This document shows, piece by piece, positions 53,158 to 60,495 of a stretch of DNA of 64,000 nucleotides (its first letter is position 1; the number at the start of each line of letters is the position of its first letter). The DNA is taken from the NCBI RefSeq assembly GCF_900129635.1, contig NZ_FSRB01000001.1:3139501-3203500 (forward strand), read 5' to 3'. Both the position numbers and the translations under genes were made by a program. Source of the stretch: Singulisphaera sp. GP187 (GTDB lineage Bacteria; Planctomycetota; Planctomycetia; Isosphaerales; Isosphaeraceae). The notes beneath the pieces were generated by a model, which saw only the letters and a program-made list of their open reading frames with translations, had not been told where the DNA came from and searched no databases.

Positions 53158-54356
53158 AATCGCTGCCTCGCGTCTTGATCGTCTTGACTTTGGTGCACGG
53201 ACTCGTTGATGCGTTTGCGGCCTTCGTTCAGCCCCTCTGGCCCGACCTTCAGCGCAGCCTGGCGCTCCAGGACGGCTCGATCCAGTGGGCCTACGTGCTC
53301 TGGGGCTTGGCCACCTCGGTCAGTCAACTCGGATTCGGCTACTGGGGCGATCGACGTCCTCGAGGGTGGCTCCTCTGGGTCGGCCCCGCCGTGGGTTTGC
53401 TCTGCCTCAGCCTGATCGGCCTGGCAGCCAACCTCGCGGCGCTCAGCACGCTCTTGATCGTGGGCGGCCTGGGCATCGCCGCCTTCCACCCCGAAGCCGC
53501 CGCACTCGCCGGCTCGTGCGCTCCCCACGACCGGAGCCGAGCGATGTCCGTCTTCGCGGTGGGCGGCTACCTGGGCCAGGCGGCGGGGCCGATCTACAGC
53601 GGCGTCATCACCACCCATTTCGGCTTGCCCGCCCTCGTCTGGAGCCTGATCTGGGGATTGCCGATTCTCGGCCTCCTGGTCCTCGGCCTGCGTGATCCCG
53701 CGCGCGTCGCCAAACCGGAGCAAGCACGGCCCGTGGTTCCACTCGCGGACCTGGTGCGCGGTCGCGGCCCAGCGCTCACGATGGTCCTTGCGATTGGAAT
53801 CTTGCGGGTCCTACCCGCCTTGGGGGTCCCGCTCGCGCTTTCGTACCTCCTGAAGGCAAGGGGAAACTCGAACGACTTCATCGGCATCGTCCAGTCGACC
53901 TTCCTGGGGGGCATCGGCGCCGGGAGCCTAGGGTGCGCCTTGTTCGTGCGTCGCGGAATGGAACGACGAGTGCTCTGGCAACTCCCGCTCGTCGTCGCCC
54001 CGCTGATCGGGATCTGCCCGTTCGTCAACGTCCAAGCGCTCGTCCTGAGCGTCTCGATCGGGGGCTTCCTCCTGGGAGCGACCATGCCGATCCTGGTCAG
54101 CTACGGCCAGCGATTGATGCCCGAGGGTCAGCGAATCGCCAGCTCGATCACGATGGGCGTAACCTGGGGCATCGGCGGCATCCTCGTGGCCTTGACCACA
54201 TCGCTCGCCAACCGGCTCCACATGCCGGAGTTGGCATTGATAACGTATGCCTTAGCCTGCGCAAGTTCGAGCCTCCTCTGCGTCTGGTTGCCTGACGGCG
54301 AGACGGAACACCAGGACATACAACCTTCATTTTTGAGGACCAACCAAACGCAGTAG
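53154..54356 (+). CDS. MFS transporter (fosmidomycin-resistance-like subgroup)
   Basis: The protein is a 12-helix major facilitator. LVHGLVDAFAAFVQPLWPDLQ in helix 1 and GDRRPRGWLL after helix 2 are seen in the fosmidomycin-resistance (Fsr) group. FHPEAAALAG and GYLGQAAGPI follow in helices 4-5. The frame is open from 53070 inside the methyltransferase. Hydrophobicity and family alignment favour a TTG start at 53154 overlapping the methyltransferase stop TGA, giving 400 residues. Export of a small product made or modified by the neighbouring methyltransferase is possible but unproved. Confidence 0.85.
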   Translation: MKSLPRVLIVLTLVHGLVDAFAAFVQPLWPDLQRSLALQDGSIQWAYVLWGLATSVSQLGFGYWGDRRPRGWLLWVGPAVGLLCLSLIGLAANLAALSTLLIVGGLGIAAFHPEAAALAGSCAPHDRSRAMSVFAVGGYLGQAAGPIYSGVITTHFGLPALVWSLIWGLPILGLLVLGLRDPARVAKPEQARPVVPLADLVRGRGPALTMVLAIGILRVLPALGVPLALSYLLKARGNSNDFIGIVQSTFLGGIGAGSLGCALFVRRGMERRVLWQLPLVVAPLIGICPFVNVQALVLSVSIGGFLLGATMPILVSYGQRLMPEGQRIASSITMGVTWGIGGILVALTTSLANRLHMPELALITYALACASSSLLCVWLPDGETEHQDIQPSFLRTNQTQ

Positions 54357-54601
54357 TACCGCAACCTCGTGACAAGGGGACCGTCCCCTGGAAGCGTCGA
54401 TGAGACGAGACTGTCGCCACATTACCAGGTTTTCCGCCCAGCCCCGGGTGGCCCGGATCCGCCGAATCGATGCTCATGCTACAGCACAATTAAATAAACA
54501 TTTTTTCTCATGAAAACATTTTTGTTTTCTTCTGAGAATGGGCCGATGGAAGACCGCCTCCGACTCGTTGAGAAGGACGTGAACTCGGGAGCCGTCGCCT
54601 T
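54357..54601. other. Gene-free spacer
   Basis: About 245 bp follow the MFS gene. A small GGGGAC-GTCCCC hairpin at about 54377-54390 may end transcription. An AT-rich stretch with an imperfect palindrome lies near 54495-54540. No gene was seen. Confidence 0.35.
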
Positions 54602-54768
54602 CTGGAACTGAACGCGTAAAAGGGGTTCTCCCGCACTTTTGATGATCGAAGGCAACCAACCGGTGCGGTAATCCTTGTTTTCAAGGGGTTCACCAAGTCG
54701 TTCCGGGCCGAAGAAGGGCTGTGATCATCAAGACTGCGGGAGAACCCCTTTTACGCGCTCAATTCCAG
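54602..54768. mobile_element. MITE-like element, about 167 bp with 47-bp imperfect inverted repeats
   Basis: The arms 54602-54649 and 54722-54768 are inverted copies with about six mismatches. They contain a perfect block of about 25 bp around CGCGTAAAAGGGGTTCTCCC. The interior of about 70 bp has no coding sense. The right arm overlaps the 3' end of the small broken gene on the minus strand and supplies its final codons. No target duplication was clear. Confidence 0.6.
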
Positions 54769-55009
54769 GCTTGAAGATTCCCCAAGTCCCTGTAGGCGTT
54801 CCTTCCGCATTATCCAGCTCCCAGCGGGCAGCAATCATATCGCCTTCCCAAACCACTTCTCCCGGACCAACTGACACTCATCCTTCGGCATCTTCATCAT
54901 TAAAATCTTTCTCAATGAGCGACACCGCCATCATCCGGTCCCAGCCCGCTCGCCGAATCAGCCAATCGCGATCCCGATCCACCAGTTTCATTGCTTCGTC
55001 GTAAGTCAT
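54728..55009 (-). pseudogene. Small gene with an in-frame TGA (43 + 49 codons)
   Basis: A very strong ribosome site (AAGGAGGTGAG) precedes ATG 55009. The 43-codon frame reads MTYDEAMKLVDRDRDWLIRRAGWDR and onward, then TGA at 54878-54880. The same frame continues for 49 codons (VSVGPGEVVWEGDMIAARWELD and onward) to a stop at 54728. The N-terminal EEAL/RRAGW pattern and a late DMIAARWEL recall DUF2829-type small proteins; this is a weak resemblance. The gene is probably inactivated by the nonsense codon or truncated by the adjacent inverted-repeat element. A working 43-residue product cannot be excluded. Confidence 0.5.
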
Positions 55010-55416
55010 GGCTCACCTCCTTAGGGGAATGGTGCTGGGTTAGATATCCCGGAGAAGCCCCTCCCTTCGCTCGATCGAGCGAACAGCGGAGGGGAACCGC
55101 CGGCACTTGCCGGGACGCCCGAATGGTTAGCCTCTCCCCACCGCGGACAGCCCGGGCCGTCAGGCATCGCCCAAATTGAACTGCTGGGATAAAATGCCCC
55201 ACAGAGCGGCCAACCAACACGGAGGATACATGCGGCTTCCAGCCTTCACGATCAAGCAGATGATGGTCATCGTCCTCTGCTCCGGCCTCGCCCTGCATCT
55301 AACGGTCGCTGCCTGGCAGGCCCACCGCTACGGCGTACCGCACTTGCACTCGTTCATTCTAAAGAGGGGCAATGGCCCCGCCTGGGTCGTGGGCATAAGA
55401 AACCGGCCCTTCTGGC

Positions 55417-56723
55417 CAAGGCCAGCGCGCATAGCTGTACGGTTTAGGCGGTCTAGCGCGAGAGGATTCAACTCGATATCCTGAGATACGGTTTTCGTGA
55501 TCGCCTGCCTCGACACTTGGCGCGTGGAGGTTGGACACGGACCGAACTCAGGATCTCGTCTCATGGCCAAGTTTGTCGACGTGGCTTCGATCGGTTCCTA
55601 CTTCGAATCGCTCTCCGATCCCCGTCATACACGCAATCGCAAGCACTTGCTGGTCGATATCGCCGTCATTGCGGTCTGCGCCGTCATCTGTGGCTGCGAT
55701 GGACCCACCGCCATCCATCGATGGGCCAAGAACCGAGAATCCTGGCTGGCCCTGCATCTCACTCTGCCCAACGGCATCCCCTCCCGGGACTGCATCCGAC
55801 GCTTGCTCATGACGCTCAAGCCCGAAGCGTTTCAACGCGTCTTTCAAGCCTGGATCTGTGAGGCGATTCCGGTCGACGTCAACAATCCCCACCGTCTCGT
55901 CGCCATCGACGGCAAGGCTTGTCGCGGGTCGCACGACAAGGCCAAAGGCCTCGGCAATCTCCACATTGTCAGCGCCTGGGCCAGCGAGGAGGGCATCGCA
56001 CTGGGCCAGGTCGCCACCGACGCCAAGTCCAACGAGATCACGGCGATACCGCAACTCCTCAACCAGATCGACCTCGCCGGTACGCTCATTACGATCGACG
56101 CGATGGGCTGCCAGAAAGAGATCGTCAAGCAGATCGTCACTGGCAAGGGCGACTGCGTGATCGCCGTCAAAGACAACCAGCCGAAGCTTGCAGCAGCGAT
56201 CCAGTCGTTCTTTTCCGACCACATGGAACGCGACCTGGAAGACCTCCGGTATCAATATCACGAGACCCGCGATGACGGGCACGGCCGCATCGACGAACGG
56301 GCCTATCTTCTGGCCAAGGTGCCCAGTGATTTCGCCCCGGGGAAAGAGTGGCCGTGGGTCAAAGCGATCGGCTATTCGGTGCGAGTCACGCGGCATGCCG
56401 ACGGTACGGAGTCGGAGGAGATGCGTTACTATCTGAGCACTTGCGATCTCAGTGGCAAGCGGTTCGGCGAAGCGGTGCGCGGACACTGGGGCATCGAGTC
56501 GATGCATTGGGTCCTGGATGTCAACTTTCGCGAGGACGAGCACCGCACTCGCGAGCGAACTTTGGGGAACAATTTGAGCTGGCTTCGGCGGTTCGCCGTG
56601 ACGCTCCTGAAGCGTCATCCCGACAAGGATAGTCTTCGCGGCAAGATGATGTCCTGTATGATCAATACGGACTATCTTACACAAGTTCTTTCATTGCAGC
56701 CACTTTGATATGCGCTGGCCTTG
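55417..56723 (+). mobile_element. ISAs1-family insertion sequence (1307 bp)
   Basis: The ends start CAAGGCCAGCGC and finish GCGCTGGCCTTG, forming an inverted repeat of about 12-15 bp. The element is flanked by identical 10-bp direct repeats (55407-55416 and 56724-56733, CCCTTCTGGC). Length, duplication size and transposase type all agree with the ISAs1 family. The intact ends and duplication suggest a fairly recent insertion. Confidence 0.92.
55563..56708 (+). CDS. ISAs1-family transposase (381 aa)
   Basis: This DDE transposase is complete. The N-terminal DUF4372-like region SDPRHTRNRKHLLVDIAVIAVCAVICG is characteristic. Catalytic acids are in LVAIDGKACRGS (first Asp), LITIDAMGCQKEI (second Asp) and RGHWGIESMHWVLDV (Glu). 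The frame is open from 55497, but homology begins at MAKFVDVAS (55563). The stop lies 15 bp from the right end of the element, as is usual. Confidence 0.95.
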   Translation: MAKFVDVASIGSYFESLSDPRHTRNRKHLLVDIAVIAVCAVICGCDGPTAIHRWAKNRESWLALHLTLPNGIPSRDCIRRLLMTLKPEAFQRVFQAWICEAIPVDVNNPHRLVAIDGKACRGSHDKAKGLGNLHIVSAWASEEGIALGQVATDAKSNEITAIPQLLNQIDLAGTLITIDAMGCQKEIVKQIVTGKGDCVIAVKDNQPKLAAAIQSFFSDHMERDLEDLRYQYHETRDDGHGRIDERAYLLAKVPSDFAPGKEWPWVKAIGYSVRVTRHADGTESEEMRYYLSTCDLSGKRFGEAVRGHWGIESMHWVLDVNFREDEHRTRERTLGNNLSWLRRFAVTLLKRHPDKDSLRGKMMSCMINTDYLTQVLSLQPL

Positions 56724-57394
56724 CCCTTCTGGCCAGCCTTTTGGCAACGTTCGCTGGGATACTCCTCCAAAGAGCAACGGGCGTGTTTCGAAGATGCTGA
56801 CGCCCTGATGGAGATGTGCGAACTCGCCAATCCAGAGATCCGGATGCCGATGGGGCCTTACACTTACGCCGCGAATCGCACAAAAGAGCAGAAGGCGTGC
56901 TTCTGGAAGTTATCGAAGGAACAGCAGCTTGAAAACCCAGGGAATTACCCAAACCCAGTCGTTCTGACAGAGATACCCTCTCTGCTCCAGGAGCCGTTGA
57001 TCCAATGCCTGGTGCCCCCGGCCTCCGTCAGGGTGACCACATTCTGCTTCCTAGGTTTAGACTCGCTCGTGACCAAGGTGAGAATGTCCGCGAGGCTGGC
57101 CGCCTTTCGCTCGAATCCTGAAGCGATGGGCTTGTAGCGGAGAGGAGGGCTAACTTCTTGCGATGCGTTCACCTCTCCGGTAGCAGCTCATCCAGCCCAG
57201 CGACCCCGAGTAACCCGATGATCGCCCGACGATCCTCCGTGGCCACCACGCACTTCTCTTAGCAGGAGGGGGGGTGAGTCAGGGTGAGTCAGTGGCCATG
57301 CACTCAAACAGGGCAAACCGTGAGACTTGAGTAAGTTGCCAAGACTCACGGACAAATTCACAGTTCTGCTAAATCTCCCAAACTTTCCAGGCAT

Positions 57395-57450
57395 AGTCAT
57401 AGCCAGGCACCTCAACTGGGGCGCATGGGTGATTCAGTTTAGATGAGTGA
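57395..57450 (+). repeat. Partial copy of the dispersed ~130-bp repeat
   Basis: The phrase GCCAGGCACCTCAACTGGG..TGATTCAG matches the first third of the repeat copies at 57459 and 60256. It stands just before a fuller copy, like a tandem remnant. Confidence 0.45.
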
Positions 57451-57458
57451 CCGAGAGC

Positions 57459-57590
57459 ATTGAGTAGCCAGGCACCTCAATACAAGAGGTTTGGGAGACT
57501 CAGCAATGCTGGGCGAGCCGTGGCCGGCTCGGCTGAATTCGCCAGGTTCCCCGTCTTGCCCTCTTTTGGAGCTGGGCCACCGTCGCGCTG
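57459..57590 (+). repeat. Dispersed repeat, copy A (about 130 bp)
   Basis: This aligns along its length with copy B at 60256-60383. Shared blocks are ATTGAGT-GCCAGGCACC, a GGGAGACTCAGCAA-type block, CCGGCTCGGCTGAATTCGCC and TCTTGCCCTCTTTTGGAGCT. It begins with a hairpin (CCAGGCACCTC paired with GAGG-TTTGG). It borders the AraC remnant. Confidence 0.7.
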
Positions 57591-57619
57591 GGTAGGGGTC
57601 GCCCACTCCCTTCCCCTCG

Positions 57620-57760
57620 CTAAGGCGAAGCGGTAGCCAAGTTCCGGCCACGGCGATATTGCCGCGGTGAACAACAGCCCATAAGCCTCTTGAAGGCCGT
57701 GCTGAAGGCGCTTTCGGACTCGTAGCCGAGCGATAGACAGATGACCGCAATGGAATCGCC
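57620..57760 (-). pseudogene. AraC-family regulator, C-terminal remnant
   Basis: The minus-strand frame encodes SIAVICLSLGYESESAFSTA then FKRLMGCCSPRQYRRG, which is the second helix-turn-helix of an AraC/XylS regulator. The cupin-like sensory part and the first helix-turn-helix are missing. The fragment abuts a 5'-truncated SDR gene read in the opposite direction. One deletion could have removed both 5' ends and the shared promoter region. Confidence 0.75.
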
Positions 57761-58244
57761 GGAATTCGCGGCAGAGACGCTCGCGGCGCGTGGTGGTCGC
57801 ATGGCGGTGGTGCGCCTGCCGCAGGTCCATGATCCGTTCAAGCAAGGCCTCGCCACCTACTCGATCACCGTCGCTCGCGAAAAGAGCGTCTCGACTTACG
57901 TCGGTGACGGGCTCGACCGCTGGCCCGCAGTGCACCGGCGCGATGCCGCGCTTCTCTCCAGGCTGGCGCTCGAGAAGGGAACGGCTGGGGCAAGGTATCA
58001 CGCGGTCGCCGAGGAGGGCGTTCCGGCCCGAGAGATCGCGGAGGCGATCGGCCGGGGCTTGAGGATTCCGGTCGTCGCCCTGTCCCTCGAGGAGGCCGCC
58101 AGTCACTTCGGCTGGCTTGAGTTCTTCGCTGGGATGGATATGCCAGCGTCAAGCGCACTGACTCAGCAACGGCTGAGTTGGCACCCGACCCAGAAGGCCG
58201 GGCTCATCGACGATCTCGGGCATAGGGACGATTTCGGGGGTTGA
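57741..58244 (+). pseudogene. NAD(P)-binding SDR epimerase-like, C-terminal remnant
   Basis: The frame encodes a 167-residue product resembling the second half of atypical SDR/NmrA-like proteins. Segments include LAARGGRMAVVRLPQVHDP, YVGDGLDRWPAVHRRDAA, GARYHAVAEEGVPAREIAEAIGRGL and a C-terminal LSWHPTQKAGLIDDL. The N-terminal Rossmann GxxGxxG and the catalytic Tyr region are absent. The start overlaps the AraC remnant, so the present ATG is not the original one. It is likely non-functional. Confidence 0.75.
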
Positions 58245-58299
58245 AAGTGCCGGATCCGGAGCGCCGGGAGTCAGGGCAGGCAAAGTCGAACGGCCTCCC

Positions 58300-58327
58300 T
58301 TGACATCCCCGCAAGACAGTTTAAAAT
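58300..58327 (+). promoter_or_regulatory. Promoter of the MarR gene, overlapping an operator half-site
   Basis: TTGACA (58300-58305) and TAAAAT (58322-58327) are 16 bp apart. The -10 box ends only 7 bp before ATG 58335, so the transcript may be leaderless. AGACAGTTTA, overlapping the -10, matches a half of the palindrome at 58839-58864, suggesting autoregulation. Confidence 0.55.
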
Positions 58328-58334
58328 CGAACCA

Positions 58335-58823
58335 ATGGAGCCAGGACGTAAAAACAAGCTGCGAATCCTCAGCGGTCACGACGTGCCAGCGGAACATCGC
58401 GGGCATGCGGCGTTGACCACGCTCATCCGCATCTTCGGCCGGATGACCGCAAGAGGGGGGCAGTTGGCCAAGCGTCACGGCCTCTCGCTCCCCCAACTCG
58501 AGGTGTTGCTCTGCCTTAACCATGGGGAGGGCATCAGCCAGCAGGACCTGGCCGAACGCCTGTTGCTGACGAAGGGCAACATCTGCGTGATGGTCCAGAA
58601 GATGGAGGGCACCGGTCTGATCGAACGCCGATCGGACCCGGATGACCAGCGCTTTCACCGGCTCTACATGACCCCCGCCGGTAAGCAGAAGCTCGGTGAG
58701 ATCCTGCCCGAGCACATGGCCATGACGGGCCGCGTGCTCAAGGGCCTGACGCAGGCGGAGCAGAAGACCCTGCACGAGTTGCTCTGCCGCATCGACGACA
58801 CGTTCAACGAGGATGAGGACTGA
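58335..58823 (+). CDS. MarR-family transcriptional regulator
   Basis: The 162-residue protein has the winged helix-turn-helix of MarR. Segments are LSLPQLEVLLCLNHGEGISQQDLAERLLLTKGNICVMVQ, then KMEGTGLIERRSDPDDQRFHRLYMTPAGKQ, the wing with its DxRxxxxxLT-like pattern. It probably dimerises through the terminal helices. The gene lies 66 bp upstream of azoR in the same direction with a palindrome between. The pair therefore resembles other MarR-type quinone or electrophile sensors that control azoreductases. No cysteine stands in the usual N-terminal sensor position; Cys residues occur in the recognition region and near the C-terminus. Confidence 0.9.
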   Translation: MEPGRKNKLRILSGHDVPAEHRGHAALTTLIRIFGRMTARGGQLAKRHGLSLPQLEVLLCLNHGEGISQQDLAERLLLTKGNICVMVQKMEGTGLIERRSDPDDQRFHRLYMTPAGKQKLGEILPEHMAMTGRVLKGLTQAEQKTLHELLCRIDDTFNEDED

Positions 58824-58838
58824 GCCTTTTTATTTGAC

Positions 58839-58864
58839 CAGACAGTTCAATTTTTGACTGTCTG
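58839..58864 (+). promoter_or_regulatory. Palindromic operator upstream of azoR
   Basis: CAGACAGT and ACTGTCTG form an inverted repeat around a 10-bp AT-rich centre, 25 bp before the azoR start. A half-site of the same sequence lies at the marR promoter. Size and placement fit a MarR-dimer site. Confidence 0.65.
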
Positions 58865-58889
58865 AAATCAAACCATTTCAGGAGGTCAG

Positions 58890-59495
58890 ATGCAACTTCT
58901 CCACGTCGATTCGAGCATCCTGGGCGCCAACTCCGCCAGCCGCCAGCTCACGGCCGAAGTCGTCGAGGCGGAGCTTCGGCTCGTACCTGGCCTTACGGTC
59001 GTTTACCGCGACCTGGCCGCCGATCCCCTGGGGCACATCTCGGGCGGGCACCTCGGCGCAGCGCAAGGTACGGGCCTCGACTTGCCGCCGGAGTTGCAGC
59101 GGGATGTGGCGCTCGGGCAGGCGGCACTGGCGGAGTTCCTCGCTTCCGACATCGTTGTCGTCGGCGCTCCGATGTACAACTTCACGATCCCCAGCCAGCT
59201 CAAATCGTGGATCGACCGCATCACCGTCGCCGGTCAGACGTTCAAATACGGCCCGCAAGGTGTCGAAGGGCTCGCTGGCAGCAAGAAGGTGATCATCGTC
59301 TCCACAAGGGGCGGGCTGTACGGTTCCGAGACGCCGATGGGGTCGTTCGATCACCAGGAGCCCTACCTGCGGATCCTGTTCGGATTCCTCGGAATCACCG
59401 ACATCCGCGTCGTGCGGGCCGAAGGCCTGGCCATGAGCGATAACCGGGCTGCCTCAATGAACGCGGCGCACTCGGCCATCGCCGCTCTGGTTTGA
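58890..59495 (+). CDS. azoR: FMN-dependent NADH:quinone / azo reductase AzoR
   Basis: This 201-residue flavodoxin-like protein reduces azo dyes and quinones by two-electron transfer. Family blocks are LLHVDSSILGANSASRQL at the start (FMN phosphate loop), VVVGAPMYNFTIPSQLKSWID, RITVAGQTFKYG, STRGGLYG and DHQEPYLRILFGFLGITDI. CAGGAGGT precedes the ATG. It is likely induced through the adjacent MarR regulator in response to quinones or other electrophiles. Confidence 0.94.
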   Translation: MQLLHVDSSILGANSASRQLTAEVVEAELRLVPGLTVVYRDLAADPLGHISGGHLGAAQGTGLDLPPELQRDVALGQAALAEFLASDIVVVGAPMYNFTIPSQLKSWIDRITVAGQTFKYGPQGVEGLAGSKKVIIVSTRGGLYGSETPMGSFDHQEPYLRILFGFLGITDIRVVRAEGLAMSDNRAASMNAAHSAIAALV

Positions 59496-59926
59496 CTTCG
59501 GACTCAGTCGCCGCAAGCGAGGGAGTGAGTGCCGCCGGGGCGGGTCAGGCCTCTGGATCGGGAAGCGGAGGCAACCCGCTCCACTCGCGCATGCGAGCGA
59601 TCGTCTTGGAGTCACAGTACTCCCGAGGCATAGAGGTTGATGCGTCAACACACGCACTTTTGATCACAATGCAGATCTAACGTGCAGCCGCCATAGGCTC
59701 ATGTTCATAACCGTGAAGTCATACTCGTGCCCCTGTATGTCCCGGCCGAGTAGGGGTTGAGCTTTCTCACGCGTCATGCCCAGGCGAAGCATCCCCCCCT
59801 TTTAGTGTTCGAATCCCGATGCGTGGGACGACATTATCGGCCGCCATACGCTTCGACCTCGGCGGGATTACGGTATCCACAGCGATCGTCTCGGCCCCTA
59901 TGCATCTCCCTGGAGAACCGTCCACA
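59496..59926. other. Gene-free region
   Basis: About 430 bp with no convincing frame. A GTTCGAATCCC sequence near 59810 resembles a tRNA T-arm, but no full cloverleaf fits. Confidence 0.35.
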
Positions 59927-60166
59927 TCAACCAGACGATTCGTCGCCTTCCTGCTTCGTGCCCTTCAGCACCGCCACGATGGCCATGGCATGGCCGTGAC
60001 CAAGCTCGAAATCCTCCTTGAGCCAGGTGACCACCTGGCCTGCCTTGATGTCGGCGCGGAGCTTACCGTCTGACATGAAGCCCTTCTCCTCGGCGAGCTT
60101 TCTGAAGTCATCCGGCCCTTTGCCGGTTTTCGTTTTGATGTTGGCCAGGTAGGCTTGAAAAGACAC
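59927..60166 (-). CDS. DUF4287-family small protein (79 aa)
   Basis: The product MSFQAYLANIKTKTGKGPDD and onward, with GQVVTWLKEDFELGHGHAMAIVAVLKG, matches the DUF4287 domain, often the N-terminal half of a two-domain protein. It begins with GTG 60166, preceded by AAGGAG at a good distance. The family is frequent in soil bacteria, is horizontally mobile, and its function is not known. The C-terminus (KQEGDESSG) is short. Confidence 0.85.
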   Translation of the reverse strand: MSFQAYLANIKTKTGKGPDDFRKLAEEKGFMSDGKLRADIKAGQVVTWLKEDFELGHGHAMAIVAVLKGTKQEGDESSG

Positions 60167-60255
60167 TTGAACTCCTTTTTATAAAGAAGATGGGGCGTTT
60201 CTTCGGCTCGTTCGACGTCGGAATCATACCAAGGGTATCGGATTGTGTAGCCAGG
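60167..60255. other. Spacer before repeat copy B
   Basis: Includes the ribosome site and probable promoter of the DUF4287 gene (AT-rich at 60176-60190). Together with repeat B and the following 110 bp it forms a 329-bp gap. Confidence 0.35.
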
Positions 60256-60383
60256 ATTGAGTCGCCAGGCACCCCAGTTAAGAGGCCTGGGAGATTCAGC
60301 AAAGATGGGCAAACTGTTGCCGGCTCAGCCGAATTCGCCAGACCTCCTGTCTTACCCTCTTTGGGAGCTTGCCACCGTTGTGT
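60256..60383 (+). repeat. Dispersed repeat, copy B (about 128 bp)
   Basis: This aligns with copy A at 57459-57590 and copy C at 62375-62480. It starts with a hairpin (CCAGGC paired with GCCTGG) and ends near GAGCTTGCCACCGTTG. It separates the marR/azoR/DUF4287 block from the vault-like gene. Confidence 0.7.
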
Positions 60384-60495
60384 TATTCACTGTAGCAGCC
60401 TGAGCACCAAGATCGTTTCAACCGCCGAAACGGGGAAACCGACAAGCCTAGGCCGGGAAACTGGACTCTCGCTTGCCTCAAAGCCATAGGCTAGC

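Larger units (their letters stand above)
55230..57137 (+). pseudogene. Small membrane protein gene interrupted by an ISAs1-type element
   Basis: The 5' part (55230-55416) encodes MRLPAFTIKQMMVIVLCSGLALH and onward, one membrane helix of a form common in planctomycete short proteins. Removal of the insertion (55417-56723) and one copy of the 10-bp duplication joins the frame exactly to 56734-57137. The restored frame reads GIRNRPFWP then AFWQRSLGYSSKEQRACFEDADALM, for 196 residues in all. The sequence SKEQRACFEDADAL and the later TKEQKACFWKL look like an internal repeat. The last 50 or so residues have a different character and may derive from another rearrangement. The original function is unknown. 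Confidence 0.8.

Noticed and set aside
36758..54356. Many Arg/Ala-rich frames opposite clpC, the TPR gene, the AsmA-like gene and the PHP gene
   Set aside because: They are shadows of well-supported genes on the other strand and show no conserved motif.
54878..54880. Selenocysteine codon at the in-frame TGA
   Set aside because: No SECIS-like hairpin follows at the proper distance and no selenoprotein family resembles the product.
59693..59830. Possible tRNA, from a GTTCATAACC anticodon-like loop and a GTTCGAATCC T-arm-like motif
   Set aside because: The spacing between the two motifs is too large, the loop has eight bases, and no acceptor stem can be formed.
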